Of a stretch of DNA of 7,624 bases, positions 6,202 to 7,624 are shown in pieces. The notes under the pieces are model-generated. The model was given only the letters and a program-made list of their open reading frames with translations. It did no database searches and was not told the origin of the DNA. Position numbers and translations under genes: made by a program. Positions within the stretch are counted from its first letter, which is position 1, and every line of letters begins with the position of its first letter. The stretch spans positions 1 to 7,624 of the forward strand of contig CALEDU010000210.1 of NCBI GenBank assembly GCA_937949455.1, written 5' to 3'. This DNA is from an uncultured Tepidimonas sp. (GTDB lineage: Bacteria; Pseudomonadota; Gammaproteobacteria; Burkholderiales; Burkholderiaceae_C).

Positions 6202-6747
6202 TCACGAGCGGGCTGGCTTGAGGTATGGCGCAAACGCACGACGCAATTTGGCGACTTTCGGCGCAGCCACCGCCAGGCAATAGCCGTGGTAGGGGTGGCG
6301 TGCGTAAAAGTCTTGATGCTCGTCTTCCGCTGGCCAGTAGTGGCGCAGCGGCTCCACCTCGGTCACGATGGGGGCATCGAAAGCGCGCTGCGCCTGCAAT
6401 TCGTCAATCAGCGCACGGGCTGCCGCGGCTTGCTCGGGCGTGGTCCAGTAGATGCCGCTGCGGTACTGTGTGCCAACGTCGGCACCCTGGCGGTTGAGGG
6501 TGGTGGGGTCGTGGGTGGCAAAAAAGAGGGTCAGCAAATCGCGCACGCCAATCACCGACGGGTCGTAGACCAGCTTGACGACCTCCGCACAGCCGGTGGA
6601 TCCGGTGCAGACCTCCTCGTAGGTCGGCCGCTCGGCCTGTCCGTTGCTGTAGCCGGATTGCACATCCAGCACGCCGCGCACCTGTTGGAACACGGCCTCG
6701 GTGCACCAAAAGCACCCACCGGCCAGGACCAAGGTCTGCGTCGTCAT
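6202..6747 (-). CDS. msrA: Peptide-methionine (S)-S-oxide reductase MsrA
   Basis: MsrA reduces methionine-S-sulfoxide in proteins and free methionine, using thioredoxin to recycle its cysteines, and so repairs oxidative damage. The 181-residue product has the catalytic motif GCFWCTEAVF at 11-20, with the sulfoxide-attacking Cys12. The usual active-site residues appear present: Glu55 in TGCAEVV, Asp80 in THDPT and Tyr95 in GTQYRS. HPYHGYC at 151-157 places Cys157 where the resolving cysteine of E. coli MsrA sits; no later cysteine exists. Where I recall TGHAE as the usual wording, this protein has TGCAE (Cys53). The ATG at 6747 is chosen because MTTQTLVLAGGCFWC matches the family; the open frame continues another 83 codons upstream with no family similarity. 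No strong ribosome site is seen; an imperfect palindrome sits right before the start. The AEC gene follows. Confidence 0.97.
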   Translation of the reverse strand: MTTQTLVLAGGCFWCTEAVFQQVRGVLDVQSGYSNGQAERPTYEEVCTGSTGCAEVVKLVYDPSVIGVRDLLTLFFATHDPTTLNRQGADVGTQYRSGIYWTTPEQAAAARALIDELQAQRAFDAPIVTEVEPLRHYWPAEDEHQDFYARHPYHGYCLAVAAPKVAKLRRAFAPYLKPARS

Positions 6748-6748
6748 G

Positions 6749-6762
6749 GCGAAATTTTGCCA
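6749..6762. repeat. Imperfect palindrome abutting the msrA start codon
   Basis: GGCGAAATTTTGCC is a 14-bp dyad with one mismatched pair (G:T), AT-rich in the middle of otherwise GC-rich sequence, 1 nt from the msrA ATG. It could be an operator or a small RNA hairpin over the msrA translation start. It may also be chance. Confidence 0.35.
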
Positions 6763-6794
6763 CGGCCAGGATTGCGCAACCCCGCGCTGGTGCC

Positions 6795-6823
6795 GCCGTA
6801 TGACGGCCGCCCAGCATGGGCGG
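6795..6823. repeat. Two adjacent hairpins between msrA and the Bug gene
   Basis: GCCGT (6795-6799) pairs with ACGGC (6803-6807), and CCGCCC (6807-6812) pairs with GGGCGG (6818-6823) around a 5-nt loop. The two stems share one base, so they compete at that position. On the plus strand they lie upstream of the terminator at 6859-6886; on the minus strand they would fall in the msrA leader. In GC-rich DNA such stems can arise by chance. Confidence 0.4.
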
Positions 6824-6858
6824 TGCTCCGGCCAGGACGGCAAGCCGCTCGCCCCACG

Positions 6859-6886
6859 CGGCCAGCCGACAGGCGGCCGTTTTTTT
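6859..6886 (+). terminator. Strong intrinsic terminator on the plus strand with no plus-strand gene before it
   Basis: CGGCC-A-GCC (6859-6867) pairs with GGC-GGCCG (6872-6879): eight GC pairs with one bulged A and the loop GACA. Seven T residues (6880-6886) follow directly. This is a textbook rho-independent terminator and works only for plus-strand transcription, since the minus strand has A residues there. The nearest plus-strand gene ends at 5193, more than 1.6 kb upstream, so it may end an unannotated RNA or an antisense transcript running into the region. Confidence 0.75.
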
Positions 6887-7008
6887 GTCGTGCTATTTTG
6901 GCTCTCACAAGGCTGAACTGCGTGTGCGCCGACTGCGGGTTGGCTTCTGGACAGGGGGGTTTCGACGGCCGGTCCAAGGCTTCTTTCATCGGTCAACAGC
7001 CCCGCACT

Positions 7009-7624
7009 TCAGAGGCTACGGATTTGTTCGCGCTCGATCACCGGGCGCAAGCGTTTGACATCGCGGACGATGCGCCGCAGCAAAGCCGCGGGCGTCGAGC
7101 CTGTCGCCTGCCAGCCTTGGGCCAGCAGCCGCTGCCGAATGAGGGTGTCGCGCAGCACCCGGCCGATGGCCTGCGCCAGCCGGTCGATGTGTGCGCCGGA
7201 CAGAACACGCGGCGCGGCGATGGCATACCAGTGCTCGAAATCGAAGCCCCGCACGCCCCGCTCGCCCAGCGTGGGCACCCCAGGCAGCAGCGGGCTGCGC
7301 GACGCGCTGGTCAGTGCCACGACCGGCAACTTGGCAGTACGCCAGTGCGGCACGGTCAGCGAGGGGGGCAACAGCGCCAATTGCACATCGCCCTGTAACA
7401 GTGCGTTGATCACCTGCGGGTTGCCGGGATAGGGGACGTGCAAGGCCTGCCAACCCGCCGCCGCCTTGAGCATTTCCATGCCCAGGTGAAACGGTGTGCC
7501 CGAGCCGGGGCTGCCGTATTGCCAAGCCATGCCCGCCGCGCGAACGGCGCGCAGCGCTGCGTCACCCCGCACTGCGAGCTGGGGCGAAATGCACAACACC
7601 AGCGGCGTGGTCGCGACCAGCGAT
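7009..7624 (-). CDS. Bug/TctC-type tripartite tricarboxylate transporter substrate-binding protein, N-terminus cut by window end
   Basis: Bug (TctC) proteins are periplasmic binding proteins that deliver carboxylates or other small solutes to TctAB-type permeases; many are orphans whose ligand is unknown. The 204 residues in the window are about the last two thirds of a usual protein of around 320, so the start and signal peptide lie beyond the window. The visible part shows the family pattern: YGSPGSGTPFHLGMEMLK, then LHVPYPGNPQVINALLQGDV with LALLPPSLTV, then VVALTSASRSPLLPGVPTLG, and RGFDFEHWYAIAAP. The frame is open to the window edge, and the codons beyond the first in-frame GTG (7599) also read as family-like, so that GTG is not the start. 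No TctA or TctB gene is in the window. No clear terminator follows the stop. Confidence 0.9.
   Translation of the reverse strand, partial: SLVATTPLVLCISPQLAVRGDAALRAVRAAGMAWQYGSPGSGTPFHLGMEMLKAAAGWQALHVPYPGNPQVINALLQGDVQLALLPPSLTVPHWRTAKLPVVALTSASRSPLLPGVPTLGERGVRGFDFEHWYAIAAPRVLSGAHIDRLAQAIGRVLRDTLIRQRLLAQGWQATGSTPAALLRRIVRDVKRLRPVIEREQIRSL

Noticed and set aside
6895..6923. Possible msrA promoter (minus-strand CAAAAT at 6900-6895)
   Set aside because: Only four of six -10 bases match and no -35 lies at suitable spacing, so it is not called.
6748..6996. 83-codon N-terminal extension of MsrA
   Set aside because: The extension lacks family similarity or a convincing signal peptide, and MsrA normally begins just before the GCFWC motif.
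6961..7008. Possible terminator after the Bug gene (minus strand, CGGCCGG-containing stretch)
   Set aside because: No stable stem followed by a T run could be drawn on the minus strand.
6286..7398. 370-codon open frame on the plus strand, antisense to msrA and the Bug gene
   Set aside because: Its translation shows no recognisable family pattern, it lies opposite two clear genes, and long antisense frames are expected in GC-rich DNA. The plus-strand terminator at 6859-6886 also falls inside it.

Overview
The window looks like ordinary chromosome from a high-GC betaproteobacterium, most likely Burkholderiales and perhaps close to Comamonadaceae. This rests on the wording of L19 and S16, on a TM2-type membrane protein resembling ones I recall from that group, and on a Bug-type solute-binding protein, a family greatly expanded there. 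The genus cannot be fixed from the sequence alone. Genes are packed tightly and I see no insertion sequence, phage gene, CRISPR array, tRNA or rRNA.

Layout. (1) 1-1812, plus strand: a SulP-family anion permease with a C-terminal STAS domain; its true start probably lies before the window. (2) 3985-1825, minus strand: the classical rpsP-rimM-trmD-rplS operon (S16, 16S maturation factor, tRNA m1G37 methyltransferase, L19), which converges on the SulP gene with 12 nt between stop codons. A probable intrinsic terminator for the operon lies inside the SulP 3' coding end. (3) 4097-5193, plus strand, divergent from rpsP: a GNAT acetyltransferase of the phosphinothricin-acetyltransferase type, then a small TM2-domain membrane protein of unknown function. 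(4) 6747-5183, minus strand: msrA (methionine-S-sulfoxide reductase) followed by an AEC-family carrier whose end overlaps the TM2 gene tail to tail by 11 nt. (5) 7624-7009, minus strand: the C-terminal two thirds of a Bug/TctC-type periplasmic solute-binding protein, cut by the window end.

How the parts relate. The operon couples ribosome assembly (S16, RimM, L19) to reading-frame maintenance (TrmD). The flanking genes are unrelated housekeeping or transport functions: anion uptake, detoxifying acetylation, oxidative protein repair and solute transport.

I see no new multi-gene system. The observations most worth checking are in noncoding DNA: a strong plus-strand intrinsic terminator at 6859-6886 with no plus-strand gene before it and hairpins upstream, so a candidate small RNA; a shared, near-palindromic -10 element between rpsP and the GNAT gene; and a perfect hairpin in the trmD-rplS spacer.
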